A stretch of DNA of 64,000 bases from Streptomyces cynarae (GCF_025642135.1 NZ_CP106793.1:558001-622000); one strand, 5' to 3'; shown: positions 10,064 through 18,273, numbered from the stretch's first letter. Translations and numbers: made by a program. The notes: generated from the sequence alone by a model not told the origin.

Positions 10064-10276
10064 ATGACTGCACCAGTGAAGGGCCCCGCCAGCTACTTCC
10101 CCTCGATCGAGAAGAAGTACGGCCGCCCGATCGCGGAGTGGAAGGACCTCATCCGCGCCTCGCCCCTGACCAAGCACATGGAACTGGTCACCTGGCTCAA
10201 GGCCGAACACGGACTCGGCCATGGCCACGCCAACGCCCTCGTCGCCCACACTCTCGCCGAAGCCGACGGAACCTGA
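10064..10276 (+). CDS. DUF4287 small protein
   Basis: A 70-residue protein carrying the DUF4287 block: KGPASYFPSIEKKYGRP, IAEWKDLIRAS, then a Gly/His-rich GLGHGHANALVAH segment. I chose the ATG at 10064 because the family normally begins a few residues before KGPASYFP. An in-frame ATG at 10043 would add seven unrelated residues. Neither start has a strong ribosome binding site. It lies about 100 bases after the RibD_C-like gene and may share its transcript. Function is unknown. DUF4287 often occurs next to DUF5655 or as a short orphan protein; here it is an orphan. Confidence 0.8.
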   Translation: MTAPVKGPASYFPSIEKKYGRPIAEWKDLIRASPLTKHMELVTWLKAEHGLGHGHANALVAHTLAEADGT

Positions 10277-10343
10277 TCCGGGTGCAGGTTCCGTGGGATG
10301 CATGCTCGATCGCCCGGTTCCGGGGCGCGCTCGCGGCGCTCCC

Positions 10344-11123
10344 TCACGGCCGGTAGACCATACCCGGCCGGGGCTTGGCAGGGGCGAGCAACTGCGACAC
10401 CGTGACGATGGTGTAGCCGCGCTGTTCGAGCGCCTTGATGATCCCCGGTACGGCGGGCACGGTGCCCTTGTGCAGGTCGTGCAGCAGGATGATGCCGTCG
10501 CGGTGCGTCTGGTCGAGCACTCTCTTGGTGATCAGAGCCGAGTCGGTCGTCTCGTAGTCCTTGGCCGTGACGCTCCACAGCACCTGCGCCAACCCCAAGT
10601 CCCGGCAGAGCCCGGCCACCTTGCGGTTGGTGCGGCCCTCCGGCGGACGCATCAGGACGGGCCTGGTGCCTGTGATCCTCTCGATGGCGTCCTGTGTACG
10701 GGTCAGTTCCCGACGGGCGTCGTCCTCGTCGAGGTCTGTCAGCCTCCTGTGGTTCCAGGTGTGATTGCCGATCTCGTGCCCCTCGTCCGAGATGCGTCGC
10801 AGGATGTCGGGGTACCTCGCGATGTGGCCCTTGCCCTGAACGAAGAACGTGGCGTGCAGCCCGTCCAGTTTGAGGATGTCCAGCAGCCTGGGGGTCGTGG
10901 GGCTGGGGCCGCCGTCGAAGCTGAGGGCCACGCACTTCGCCTTGCGGCAGTCGACGTTTGCGGCCACCGATCCGGACGCCTCTGCTCGGGCGGCGCGCGG
11001 CGAGGTGTGATCGTAGGTCGTGACCGTCAGGGCCAGAGTCAGCGCGACGGCAAGCACGGCGGCCACCACTGTCGGGGCGGCGATGAGCAGGCGAGAGCGT
11101 CTTGTGCGCGTGATGAAGGGCAT
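10344..11123 (-). CDS. NodB-type polysaccharide deacetylase family protein, secreted or membrane-anchored, altered metal site
   Basis: 259 residues. An Arg-rich start and a hydrophobic helix (about 11-36) make a signal peptide or membrane anchor. The NodB domain follows (about 65-245). Motif 1 reads SFDGGP (Asp70) instead of the usual TFDDGP, so the second Asp, a metal ligand in this family, is Gly. Motif 2, HTWNH (His121, His125), is intact. LMRPPEG (motif 3), WSVTAKDYE and LLHD fit later motifs. Actinomycete relatives with a replaced second Asp are known, so this is probably a subfamily trait; activity on chitin or peptidoglycan sugars is uncertain. The ATG at 11123 has AAGGA 7 bases upstream. 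It ends convergently with the DUF4287 gene. Confidence 0.82.
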   Translation of the reverse strand: MPFITRTRRSRLLIAAPTVVAAVLAVALTLALTVTTYDHTSPRAARAEASGSVAANVDCRKAKCVALSFDGGPSPTTPRLLDILKLDGLHATFFVQGKGHIARYPDILRRISDEGHEIGNHTWNHRRLTDLDEDDARRELTRTQDAIERITGTRPVLMRPPEGRTNRKVAGLCRDLGLAQVLWSVTAKDYETTDSALITKRVLDQTHRDGIILLHDLHKGTVPAVPGIIKALEQRGYTIVTVSQLLAPAKPRPGMVYRP

Positions 11124-11154
11124 GCGAGATCCTTCTTCGGATGGAGTTCCCGGG

Positions 11155-11480
11155 TTACCGCGTGTGGGCGGGAGCCGGCCTCGCGGCGGGGTCCTGAAGC
11201 CGCATGTCGAGGGTCAGGCGATGCCTCAGCAGCCGTCCGAGCCGACGCTCCACCGTTGCGTGGATGAGCAGGGACAGCCCCAGCACGCAGAAGACGGACG
11301 GGGGCAGTCGGAGTACGGCGTACCAGTAGGCCGGGAAGAGCCGTGCGATGCGGGAGACGGTGAACTGTGCGGGAGTCCGCCCCCAGCAGCTCATGCAGAT
11401 GACGAAGCCGCTGATGACGAAGAAGAACTCGACGCCGAGCCAGCCGTAGCGCCTGATCTCATGCAGAAGCGGCGCGAAGT
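11155..11480 (-). pseudogene. Remnant of an acyltransferase-3 family membrane protein
   Basis: Read on the minus strand, this piece carries the acyltransferase-3 (OafA/YrhL-like) signature YGWLGVEFFFVISGFVIC followed by SRIARLFPAYW. It then jumps to LGLSLLIHATVERRLGRLL, which resembles the last membrane helix and C-terminal tail of the family, before a stop at 11155. The start, the catalytic N-terminal His region and most of the ten or so helices are missing. It begins right after the stop of the upstream methyltransferase gene, with no start codon of its own in front of the conserved block. It is therefore an internally deleted pseudogene. Confidence 0.7.
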
Positions 11481-11484
11481 TGAT

Positions 11485-12288
11485 TCAGTCGGTGGGCAGG
11501 GGCGAGCGGCTGACACGTATCTTCGACTGGCCGTGCGGGCGCTTCTCCCAGTCCTCCATGAACCGCGCGTGCAGACCGTGCCGCCGCGCCAGATCCAGGA
11601 GCGTCTCGGTGCGGTAGTAGAAATCCTCGCGCAGTACCTGGTGTTCGGTGCCCTCGGTGCGGTCGAAGGTGAAGTCGAAGAACCCGGTGTCGGTCAGCAC
11701 GCGGCCGACGTGCGCCAGGCACTGGTCGATGACCTCCAGCGGCGAGTGGGAGAAGACGCTGTGCGCGTGGACGACATCGAAGTGGTCATCGGGCAGGAAG
11801 TCCAGGGTGAGGTCGCCGGTGATGGTCAGATGCGGCAGCTTGTCCTGGAGACGGCGCTCGACGAGGGTCTTCTTGGCGGCCACCAGGATGTCGGGTGAGA
11901 TGTCGATGCCGTAGTAGTTGCCTGTGTCGAGATGGCTGATGAAGCGCCAGCCGCCGCGCAGGTTGCCGCAGCCTATGTCGAGCATGCGGTGGTCGGGGCG
12001 CAGTCCGTGTTCGACGAGGTAGTCGAACTGCATCTGCCCGAGCGCCAGCCAGCGGTCGTGGGTCTTGCTGCCGACCGCGGCTTCCGGGTTGCGGCGGGTG
12101 TCCGAAGCCATCACGGCGCGGTAGTAGCCGACGTGATCGGGGTGCTTGAGGCGCAGCCACGCGTCCCGGCCGGCCCGGCGCAGGTACGGGATGACACGGC
12201 CGGGGTGGCGCAGGGCGTAACCGGTCTTGTGGGTGAGGGCGGCGCGGTTGTTGCGCAGCTTCTTCGGTGACTTGGCGTCGGCGGGCAT
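11485..12288 (-). CDS. Class I SAM-dependent methyltransferase
   Basis: 267 residues. The SAM-binding motif MLDIGCGNLRGGW is followed by an acidic-loop segment GIDISPDILVAA, and FDVVHAHSVFSHS is the post-II motif, a normal class I order. The Lys/Arg-rich N-terminal 70 residues (ALRHPGRVIPYLRRAGRDAW) suggest binding to an anionic or membrane-linked substrate. The ATG at 12288 has GGAGG 9 bases upstream. It sits directly before an acyltransferase-3 remnant, so the pair may once have modified a cell-surface sugar or lipid. This is inference from context. The methyl acceptor is unknown. Confidence 0.82.
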   Translation of the reverse strand: MPADAKSPKKLRNNRAALTHKTGYALRHPGRVIPYLRRAGRDAWLRLKHPDHVGYYRAVMASDTRRNPEAAVGSKTHDRWLALGQMQFDYLVEHGLRPDHRMLDIGCGNLRGGWRFISHLDTGNYYGIDISPDILVAAKKTLVERRLQDKLPHLTITGDLTLDFLPDDHFDVVHAHSVFSHSPLEVIDQCLAHVGRVLTDTGFFDFTFDRTEGTEHQVLREDFYYRTETLLDLARRHGLHARFMEDWEKRPHGQSKIRVSRSPLPTD

Positions 12289-12381
12289 GGCGAAGCGACC
12301 TCCGTGCGAAAGGGGATCCCCGTGAGGGGTGAAGGGAGAAAAAGGGGATGAAGGCGAAGTGCCCCGATGGGGTCGCCGAGG

Positions 12382-13338
12382 TCAGACCCGGCGACGCAGG
12401 AGCAGCACGGTGACGACCGTGAGCACAGCGGCGAGACCGCCGAGGACGGCGGTGTCGGTCCACTGGAAGGTCCAGTAGTCACCGGCCGGGTTGGCCTCGT
12501 AGAAGCGGGCGACGTACCCGTGTGCCGCCATGCACTCCTTGAGCTGGGCGCCCGACGGGAAGGGGCAGTTCAGTACGTCGTCGTGACGGCCGGTGGCGGT
12601 GATCAGGCCGTAGTCGCCGGTCGACCACTTCTCACCCATCGGCGGTTTGGGGGTGCTGCCGGCGCTGACGTAGGTGTCCGGCGGGACCAGCAGCCGGGCC
12701 CGGTGCGTCCACTCCAGCAGGAGCGTCATCAGCCCCGTCACCAGCAGGGTCAGGACCATCGCCGCAAGCACCCGGCGGGCCAGCAGACCCAGCAGGGTGC
12801 CGGCCGCCAGGCCGAACAGGGCGGCCGCGACGACGCGGGGGCCCGAGCCGCTCAGGGCCGTGTTGTCGTACCAGAACAGGCCGTAGCTCCGGTCGGCGGC
12901 CGGTCGCCACCACCAGGCGAACACTCCCGCGAGCAGGCCGGAGAGGACGATCGTGGTCACCGCGGCCAGGGCGAATCGGGAGGCGAACCACTGGCCGCGG
13001 CTCACGCCCTGGGCGAGGATCATGCGGTGTGTGCCCAGTTCCCGGTCGCGGCCCAGGAGTGGGGCGCCCCAGAAGACACCGATGACGACGGGCAGGGCGA
13101 TGTTCAACGCCCCGAGGTACTTCAGCGGCTCGACGTCCAGCAGCAGGGGCAGACCGGTGTCGGACCGTGTGCAGTACAGCGGCCCGGTGGCGCAGTGGTC
13201 GAACAGTCCGCTGTGCAGGGCGTCCAGCATGCCCGAGCGGTAGTACGCGGCGATTGCCGCAGCGGCGACCAGGGCGGCCGCCCCGATGCCGGCCGACACG
13301 CGCTGCTGGCGCCATGCGAGCCAGAGGGAGCCCTTCAC
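12382..13338 (-). CDS. ABC transporter permease (ABC-2/YtrC-like)
   Basis: About 318 residues with six likely membrane helices (near 15-35, 75-95, 115-150, 170-200, 205-225 and the last 25 residues). An extracellular loop carries several Cys. I chose the GTG at 13338: GGAGG lies 7 bases upstream, and the GTGA overlaps the TGA stop of the ATPase gene, a classic coupled start. An upstream TTG is possible but less likely. With the ATPase it should form a two-component ABC exporter or stress transporter. The substrate is unknown. YtrA-type GntR operons often respond to cell-wall antibiotics. Confidence 0.82.
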   Translation of the reverse strand: MKGSLWLAWRQQRVSAGIGAAALVAAAAIAAYYRSGMLDALHSGLFDHCATGPLYCTRSDTGLPLLLDVEPLKYLGALNIALPVVIGVFWGAPLLGRDRELGTHRMILAQGVSRGQWFASRFALAAVTTIVLSGLLAGVFAWWWRPAADRSYGLFWYDNTALSGSGPRVVAAALFGLAAGTLLGLLARRVLAAMVLTLLVTGLMTLLLEWTHRARLLVPPDTYVSAGSTPKPPMGEKWSTGDYGLITATGRHDDVLNCPFPSGAQLKECMAAHGYVARFYEANPAGDYWTFQWTDTAVLGGLAAVLTVVTVLLLRRRV

Positions 13339-14246
13339 GCCGCCGCCTCCGTCCAATCGGCGGGGGCTCGGTGACCCGGCTCACCGGCCTGGAGGTAGCC
13401 GAGCAGGATGTCCTCGAGGCCGGGCCGTTCGACGTGCCAGTCGCCGCGCAACGGTCCACGCTGCCGTATCAGAGCGGTCAGTTGCCTGCCGCCGGTACGG
13501 CTCCGCACGACGGTGTGCTGTCCGGCCAGGGTGTCGGCCTGGCCGGCGGGTCCGACCAGCACCGCATGGCTCCCGCGCAGTACCTCGACGTCCTCGCTCA
13601 GCTCGACGCGGCCGTCCCGCAGTACGAGCACCCAGTCGCAGGTCTCCTCGAGTTCGGGCAGGACATGCGAGGACAGCACGATGCTCATGCCGCGCTCCAC
13701 GGTCTCGGCCATCAGCTGCGCCATGATCTCGCCTCGTGCCACGGGGTCCAGGTCGGCCAACGGCTCGTCGAGAAGCAGGAATTCGGGTCGCTTCCCCAGT
13801 GCCAGGGCGAGCGCGACCCGAGTGCGCCGCCCGGGGGACAGCTCGCCGACGCGGGCGTGGAGCGGGATGTCGCCCTCGCGGACGATCCGCTCGGCGGTCG
13901 TCCGGTCCCATGAGGAGTTCAGCTTCTCGCCCATCAGCAGGGTGTCCGCAACGGTGAAGCGCGGGTAGAGCGGCTTGTCCTGGGTGAGCAGCGCGACGCG
14001 GGCGCGGGCCTCCGATGTGCCGGGTACGGCGCCCAGCACACGCAGCTGCCCGGACGCGGGCCGCAGCAGGCCCCCGGCCAGGTGCAGCAGTGTGCTCTTA
14101 CCGGCGCCGTTGCGTCCGACGAGTGCGGTGATACGACCGCCGGGCACGGTGAACTCGCAGTCCCGCAGGGCCCAGCCGCCCCGCCTCCGGTGCCGGAATG
14201 CCAGTCCTGTGGCGCACAGCGCGGCCGACGCGTCAGGCCCGGTCAT
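13335..14246 (-). CDS. ABC transporter ATP-binding protein
   Basis: 303 residues. Walker A is GRNGAGKST (about 44-52), the Q-loop is LLTQDKP (near 89), the signature is LSPGRR (136-141), Walker B is FLLLDEPLADLD (156-167) and the H-loop region is LSSHVLPE. The ATG at 14246 has a strong AAGGAGG and overlaps the TGA of the GntR gene (ATGA). Its own TGA overlaps the permease GTG. The three genes are therefore one translationally coupled operon. The C-terminal 80 residues are an accessory region typical of YtrB/BcrA-like ATPases. Confidence 0.9.
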   Translation of the reverse strand: MTGPDASAALCATGLAFRHRRRGGWALRDCEFTVPGGRITALVGRNGAGKSTLLHLAGGLLRPASGQLRVLGAVPGTSEARARVALLTQDKPLYPRFTVADTLLMGEKLNSSWDRTTAERIVREGDIPLHARVGELSPGRRTRVALALALGKRPEFLLLDEPLADLDPVARGEIMAQLMAETVERGMSIVLSSHVLPELEETCDWVLVLRDGRVELSEDVEVLRGSHAVLVGPAGQADTLAGQHTVVRSRTGGRQLTALIRQRGPLRGDWHVERPGLEDILLGYLQAGEPGHRAPADWTEAAA

Positions 14247-14674
14247 GCGTCCTCCTTCTTTCGTTCCCGGTCGCCCGGGGTTTTGCTGTCGTGCCCGTTC
14301 TCGCAGGCGTCCAGGGCGGCTGTGACCAGGGCGAGGACATCGGCCCGCTCCAGTCCCGTGGCCCGCGCGCGGGCCACCCAGTCGGTGACCTCCCGGCGCA
14401 GCGGGGAGTCGTTCTCCGCGCCGGGCCGGGCGAGCGACCGCGTCACGAAGGTCCCGAGGCCACGGCGCAGTTCGACCAGACCGGCCTGCTCCATGTCGCG
14501 GTAGGCCCGCAGCACGGTGTTGGGGTTGACGGCGGTCGCCGCCACCACCTCCCTGGCCGTGGGCAGCTTGTCCCCGACCTGCAAGGTGCCCATCCGGAGC
14601 GCCCGTTCGGTCTGCTCGACGATCTGCACGTAGGCCGGCACGCCGCTGCCGCGGTCGATCCGGTAGTCGATCAC
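14243..14674 (-). CDS. GntR-family transcriptional regulator, YtrA subfamily
   Basis: 143 residues. An N-terminal winged helix-turn-helix (about 10-75) carries PAYVQIVEQ, GDKLPTAREV and NPNTVLRAYRDMEQAGLVE, followed by a short C-terminal helical part. This is the short YtrA layout rather than the long ligand-binding FadR or HutC forms. It heads the operon with the ABC ATPase and permease and most likely represses it, including its own gene. An AT-rich palindrome lies about 30-40 bases upstream of the ATG at 14674. The inducer is unknown. Confidence 0.9.
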   Translation of the reverse strand: MIDYRIDRGSGVPAYVQIVEQTERALRMGTLQVGDKLPTAREVVAATAVNPNTVLRAYRDMEQAGLVELRRGLGTFVTRSLARPGAENDSPLRREVTDWVARARATGLERADVLALVTAALDACENGHDSKTPGDRERKKEDA

Positions 14675-14702
14675 GTCGCCTTCCTCGGCTCCACCAGGCT
14701 TG

Positions 14703-14717
14703 TATTAATGAATTAAC
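14703..14717. promoter_or_regulatory. AT-rich palindrome upstream of the GntR/ABC operon
   Basis: TTAAT-GA-ATTAA (14705-14716) is a perfect 5-bp-arm palindrome in otherwise GC-rich DNA. It lies 30-43 bases before the GntR start, where a -10 region or autorepressor operator would be expected. It is probably the YtrA-type operator overlapping the promoter. Confidence 0.45.
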
Positions 14718-14860
14718 GGAAGCATGGTGGATGTCCGGCAGCCATGTCAAACTCGACGGCAGAACAGGTGGACGAGTAGTCCCTATGTGGCTCACAGGTC
14801 GTAGGCGACCAACGAGCGGGTGACAGGTGCGCCGAAACGTTGCCTGTTGGGGCACTGGCT

Positions 14861-15655
14861 TCAGCTGCGCATCATCGACATCAGCAGCCCGTGGGTCTCG
14901 TCGTCGGCGGCGACCACCAGCCCACGACCCGCCTCACCGATCGGGGCACCGTCGATCCCGGTGATGACGCAGCCGGCAGCACGGCACAAAGCGATGCCGG
15001 CCGCGAAATGCACGCTCCTGGAGAGGCCGCTTCCATCGGTGACATACGCGGCGCGCTTGCCGGCAGCGACCCAGGCCAGCGCCAGCGTCGTGGATACGAC
15101 GCGAGGCCGGAAACGTTCGACGAACTCAGGGCGGGCCAGCAGCTCCACGGCTCGGAAGCCGGGCGCGTTGGGGAACGGCGGATCCAGGTTGACGTCCACC
15201 AATCGGGTAGCGGGCGAGGGCGTCAGTAGTGCGTCGTCGGCCCCGTCATGCCGCACCCAGGCGGTCTCGCCGTCGGTGAAGAAGACCTCGCGGCTGAACG
15301 GGTCGGCCACCGCCGCCGCCCCATCGCGCAAGGCCACGTTGACGGCTACCAGCATGTTGCCGACGGCGTAGTTCAACGTGCCGCACAGAGGATCCACCAA
15401 CCACTGGCGTACACCATCGGGGGCACCTTGTTGCCCGCCTTCCTCGCCGAGCACCGCATCATCGGGCCGTGCGGCACGGATGACGCCGAGGATCGTCCTC
15501 TCGGCCTCCACATCGGCGGCGGTGGCAAAGTCCCCGGAACCTTTGTCGATGCGGTTGAGCCGCTGGCCGTACATCGCGCGGACCACGTCCGCACCAGCAC
15601 GCGCCCCGGCTATCGCGACCGCAGCATCGTCGGAACTCGCGTATGAGTCGATCAT
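14861..15655 (-). CDS. Inositol-monophosphatase-like protein with substituted metal ligands
   Basis: 264 residues from the ATG at 15655, which gives the normal family length; the open frame continues upstream without family similarity. Motif A (GEEGG) is present. Motif B reads WLVDPLCGTLNY where active enzymes have DPxDGTxNF, so the second metal-binding Asp is Cys. The region matching WDxAAG reads VHFAAG, so that Asp is His. The fold (FIG/IMPase superfamily) is clear, but the Mg2+ chemistry may be lost or altered. It could be a sugar-phosphatase-like enzyme with another metal or a binding protein. It stands alone between the GntR operon and an empty stretch. Confidence 0.75.
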   Translation of the reverse strand: MIDSYASSDDAAVAIAGARAGADVVRAMYGQRLNRIDKGSGDFATAADVEAERTILGVIRAARPDDAVLGEEGGQQGAPDGVRQWLVDPLCGTLNYAVGNMLVAVNVALRDGAAAVADPFSREVFFTDGETAWVRHDGADDALLTPSPATRLVDVNLDPPFPNAPGFRAVELLARPEFVERFRPRVVSTTLALAWVAAGKRAAYVTDGSGLSRSVHFAAGIALCRAAGCVITGIDGAPIGEAGRGLVVAADDETHGLLMSMMRS

Positions 15656-16075
15656 GCCGTGCAGATTAGGGTCGTCCTGGACCGGAAACGAGGAAGAAGT
15701 GGCGCCACCCGGCAAGTAATCGCCGGATTTCCGCGAGGAAGCCGTCCGGATCGCGTTGAGGTCGGCAGCACCGACGAGGTGCGCCGGGCCTGGTGTCGCC
15801 GGGCTGGTGATCGCCGCCGGACGAGGTCGCCACCGTCGGCGAGCCGGTGGCGCCCCTGTCTCCTGGTGGGGGGATGTCGTCCTTTCGGGATCTCTTGCTT
15901 CCTGGGCGCTGGGGAACGTCGCTGCGGGTTCCCGTGAGGTCAGGACCAGGGAGAGGCAACCGCCCAGGTGGTCTACCGCCGGCTCGACACCGACTGCCTC
16001 ATGCACCTGGGCGTGGACGCGCTGACCTCGATCATCCGCTGAAGGACGCGTTGACTGAGCGGTCCGAGGCGGAGC
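15656..16075. other. Intergenic stretch, no supported gene
   Basis: This 420-base gap separates the IMPase-like gene from the XRE gene. Short frames are open on both strands but show no family signature or ribosome binding site. A plus-strand segment ending near 16041 with codons resembling VYRRLDTDCLMHLGVDAL could be the tail of a decayed gene, but I cannot identify it. Confidence 0.45.
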
Positions 16076-16339
16076 TCACCGGTGGCGCCATGCGTCTTCA
16101 CGCCCGCCCTGGGGCACGGTATCCGCTCGCGGCGTCTCGGGCTCCCAGCGCAGCAGGTCGCCCGGCTGGCACTCGAGCACCTCGCAGAGCGCGGCGAGCG
16201 TCGCGAAGCGCACCGCCTTGGCGCGGCCGTTCTTGAGTACCGCCAGGTTGGCGGGCGTGATACCGACGCGGTCCGCGAGCTCGCCCACGGACATCTTCCG
16301 CCTGGCCAGCATCACGTCGATGTCGACGACGATCGGCAT
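16076..16339 (-). CDS. XRE-family helix-turn-helix regulator (YozG-like)
   Basis: 87 residues, almost entirely one helix-turn-helix domain: DVMLARRKMSVGELADRVG, then ITPANLAVLKNGRAKAVRF and LCEVLECQPGDLLRW. This is the compact YozG/Cro-C1 type that normally accompanies a DUF2975 membrane protein. The start codon overlaps the stop of the DUF2975 gene by one base (TGATG), and a GAGGTGAT lies before it, so the two are translationally coupled. It probably binds the tandem palindromes upstream of the pair and autoregulates. Confidence 0.88.
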   Translation of the reverse strand: MPIVVDIDVMLARRKMSVGELADRVGITPANLAVLKNGRAKAVRFATLAALCEVLECQPGDLLRWEPETPRADTVPQGGREDAWRHR

Positions 16340-16824
16340 CAGATCACCTCGTCCAACTCGGCCTGCATCTGCGCCGCTTCGACGTCGCGCGCGACGGCCT
16401 GGGCGAGCAGCATCCGCAGCACGAGGACGATGAGAGCAACTCCCAGGATGGCCACGCCAACCCCGCCCATGATGATGGTGACGCCCGGGTCGTCCCGCTG
16501 GCCCGGCGCATTGATGACCGTGACCGCGAACCACACGAGGGCAGCCGCCACGATCGCGCCGATCACGACGTCCACGTACCGGAAGGCGGCGTGGGAGAAC
16601 ACGGTTCCGCGTCGCACCATCGTCACCAGCCGCCATACGCAGACCACGACGACCTGGGCCGACACCATGCCCAGAATCGTGATCAGGCGCAGCGGAGTCA
16701 GCGGGAGCGACCCGTCCTCCGGGTCGGTGGCCAACGCCCACACCATCGATGCCTGCACGAACACGGTGCCGGCGAGCACCACCACGAGCACGGCGCGCAG
16801 CGCACCCACTGTCAGCTTTCCCAT
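16339..16824 (-). CDS. DUF2975 four-helix membrane protein
   Basis: 161 residues with four membrane helices (about 6-30, 47-70, 84-107 and 118-145) and a short acidic C-terminal tail. This is the DUF2975 layout. The ATG at 16824 follows GGAGG with 8 bases between; longer in-frame starts would add a non-family N-terminus. It is the first gene of a two-gene operon with the XRE regulator. In such pairs the membrane protein is thought to tie the regulator to a membrane or environmental signal; that role is an inference here. Confidence 0.85.
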   Translation of the reverse strand: MGKLTVGALRAVLVVVLAGTVFVQASMVWALATDPEDGSLPLTPLRLITILGMVSAQVVVVCVWRLVTMVRRGTVFSHAAFRYVDVVIGAIVAAALVWFAVTVINAPGQRDDPGVTIIMGGVGVAILGVALIVLVLRMLLAQAVARDVEAAQMQAELDEVI

Positions 16825-16833
16825 GACCCATCC

Positions 16834-16873
16834 TCCCATCGAATTGCGATGGGAATCTATCGAATCTCGATAG
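16834..16873. promoter_or_regulatory. Tandem palindromic operators upstream of the DUF2975/XRE operon
   Basis: Two perfect inverted repeats lie back to back. TCCCATCG/CGATGGGA (16834-16841 and 16847-16854, 5-base spacer) abuts the ribosome binding site. CTATCGA/TCGATAG (16857-16863 and 16867-16873, 3-base spacer) follows. They share an ATCGAATnnCGAT-like core and their centres are about 21 bases, two helical turns, apart. Cooperative binding by the XRE dimer is the simplest reading. Confidence 0.65.
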
Positions 16874-17101
16874 CTGAAAGCAAGGGGCCCGGGATGGAGG
16901 ATGGGCGGCGGTCTCGCACCGTGGTGGGACGCCACCGCTCCCTCCCCTGGCATGGCGTTCACGCGAACCGTCTTCATCTTGGCGAGGTCGGACCACGGAC
17001 CCACCGGCTCTTCGCCTCTATCGCGCAGCTCGGCTGCGGCCGACCGGTAGGAGCCGTCCCCGGCAACACGGCAAACTCGTGCGCCATCTCGTGCTTGGCA
17101 G

Positions 17102-18220
17102 TCAGGATGGCTGGACTTGGTCGAAGAGGGCGAGGGCTTCGGCGGGGTCCGGGCTCACCAGGCGCTCCAGACCAGCCGTCGTGATCTTCGCCCACCTGCC
17201 GGCCCGTGCCCACATCTGTTCCTCGAAGTCGCGGACGACCTTGTCCAGATCTCCAGAGCAGGTGGCGATGGACTCGGCGAGTTCGGCGCCTTCCAGCATC
17301 GCGAGGTTCGCGCCCGCCCCCAATGGGGGCATCAGGTGGGCGGCGTCGCCCAGTAGCGTCACCCCGGGGACGTGGGCCCAGGTGTGGGACACGGGCAGGA
17401 CGTAGAGGGGGCGGTGGACGAAAGCGGTGCCCTGGCGGAGGAGGTCGAGGACGGGCGCGGCCCAGCCGTCGAACAGTGCCAGCAGACTCGATCGCACGGC
17501 CTCGGCGTCTTCCAGGTCCAGGTTCGCGTGCCAGTCCAGCGGAGCGCGGAACTGGGCGTACACCTTGACGTGGCCGCCGCTGTTGCGTTGGGCGACGAGC
17601 TTTCGGTTCACGCCGTACACAGCCACGGAGCCGTCGCCGATCAACCGGGCGAGGTGAGGGTGGCGGGTGTCTACGTCGTCGAGGGAGGTCTCGATCGTGG
17701 TGACGCCGGTGTAGTGCGGCGTCACCGATGAGACTGCCGGGCGGGTCCGGGACCAGGCGCCGTCCGCGCCGACCACGAGGTCGAACGTCTCCTGTCGCCC
17801 GTCGGCGAAATGGACGAGTACGCCGTCCCGGGTCCCCGGCACCACCTCTGTCACGCCACGCCCCCACTGGACGTCGAGAGGGCCGAGCAGCAGGTCACGG
17901 AGTTGCCCGCGGTCGATCTCGGGATTGGCCCGGTCGTCTGGACGGGGTCGCCAGTCGCGCAGGACGGTCCCGTCCGTGTCCAGGATGCGCATGGCCTGCC
18001 CCTCGGGACGGGACAGCGCCTCGTACTCCGCCAGCAGCCCGGCCTTGTCCAGTGCGAGCTGGCCCAGCCCTTCGTGCAGGTCCAGCGTGCCGCCCGGGGG
18101 GCGGGCGTCGGGGGCGGGATCACGTTCGAGGATGGTGACGGGGTAGTCATGGCGGTGCAGGACGCGGGCGAAGGTAAGGCCGCCGGGGCCGCTCCCGACC
18201 ACTGCGATGCGGTGTCTCAT
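17102..18220 (-). CDS. TetX-like FAD-dependent monooxygenase
   Basis: 372 residues. The dinucleotide motif GSGPGGL (about 9-15), the DG motif (VVGADGAWSRTRP) and the second FAD motif (GDAAHLMPPLGAGANLA) place it in the class A flavoprotein monooxygenases, in the branch containing TetX and other drug- or aromatic-hydroxylating enzymes. It should use NAD(P)H and O2 in the cytoplasm to hydroxylate a planar substrate. It is transcribed divergently from a TetR gene across a 53-base gap that carries a perfect operator, so substrate-induced derepression is likely. The substrate is unknown. It has no apparent tie to the NRPS cluster 7 kb away. Confidence 0.87.
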   Translation of the reverse strand: MRHRIAVVGSGPGGLTFARVLHRHDYPVTILERDPAPDARPPGGTLDLHEGLGQLALDKAGLLAEYEALSRPEGQAMRILDTDGTVLRDWRPRPDDRANPEIDRGQLRDLLLGPLDVQWGRGVTEVVPGTRDGVLVHFADGRQETFDLVVGADGAWSRTRPAVSSVTPHYTGVTTIETSLDDVDTRHPHLARLIGDGSVAVYGVNRKLVAQRNSGGHVKVYAQFRAPLDWHANLDLEDAEAVRSSLLALFDGWAAPVLDLLRQGTAFVHRPLYVLPVSHTWAHVPGVTLLGDAAHLMPPLGAGANLAMLEGAELAESIATCSGDLDKVVRDFEEQMWARAGRWAKITTAGLERLVSPDPAEALALFDQVQPS

Positions 18221-18222
18221 GT

Positions 18223-18255
18223 CGATACACTGTATTTCTCCTTTACAGTGTATCG
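18223..18255. promoter_or_regulatory. TetR-type operator between the divergent monooxygenase and regulator genes
   Basis: CGATACACTGTA (18223-18234) and TACAGTGTATCG (18244-18255) are perfect 12-bp arms around a 9-base pyrimidine-rich spacer. The operator sits between the two divergent starts and could control both promoters at once. Confidence 0.85.
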
Positions 18256-18273
18256 CAACAGTACGATGTCACC

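Noticed and set aside
15661..16006. N-terminal extension of the IMPase-like gene
   Set aside because: The added 117 residues do not resemble the family, and the ATG at 15655 gives the normal length.
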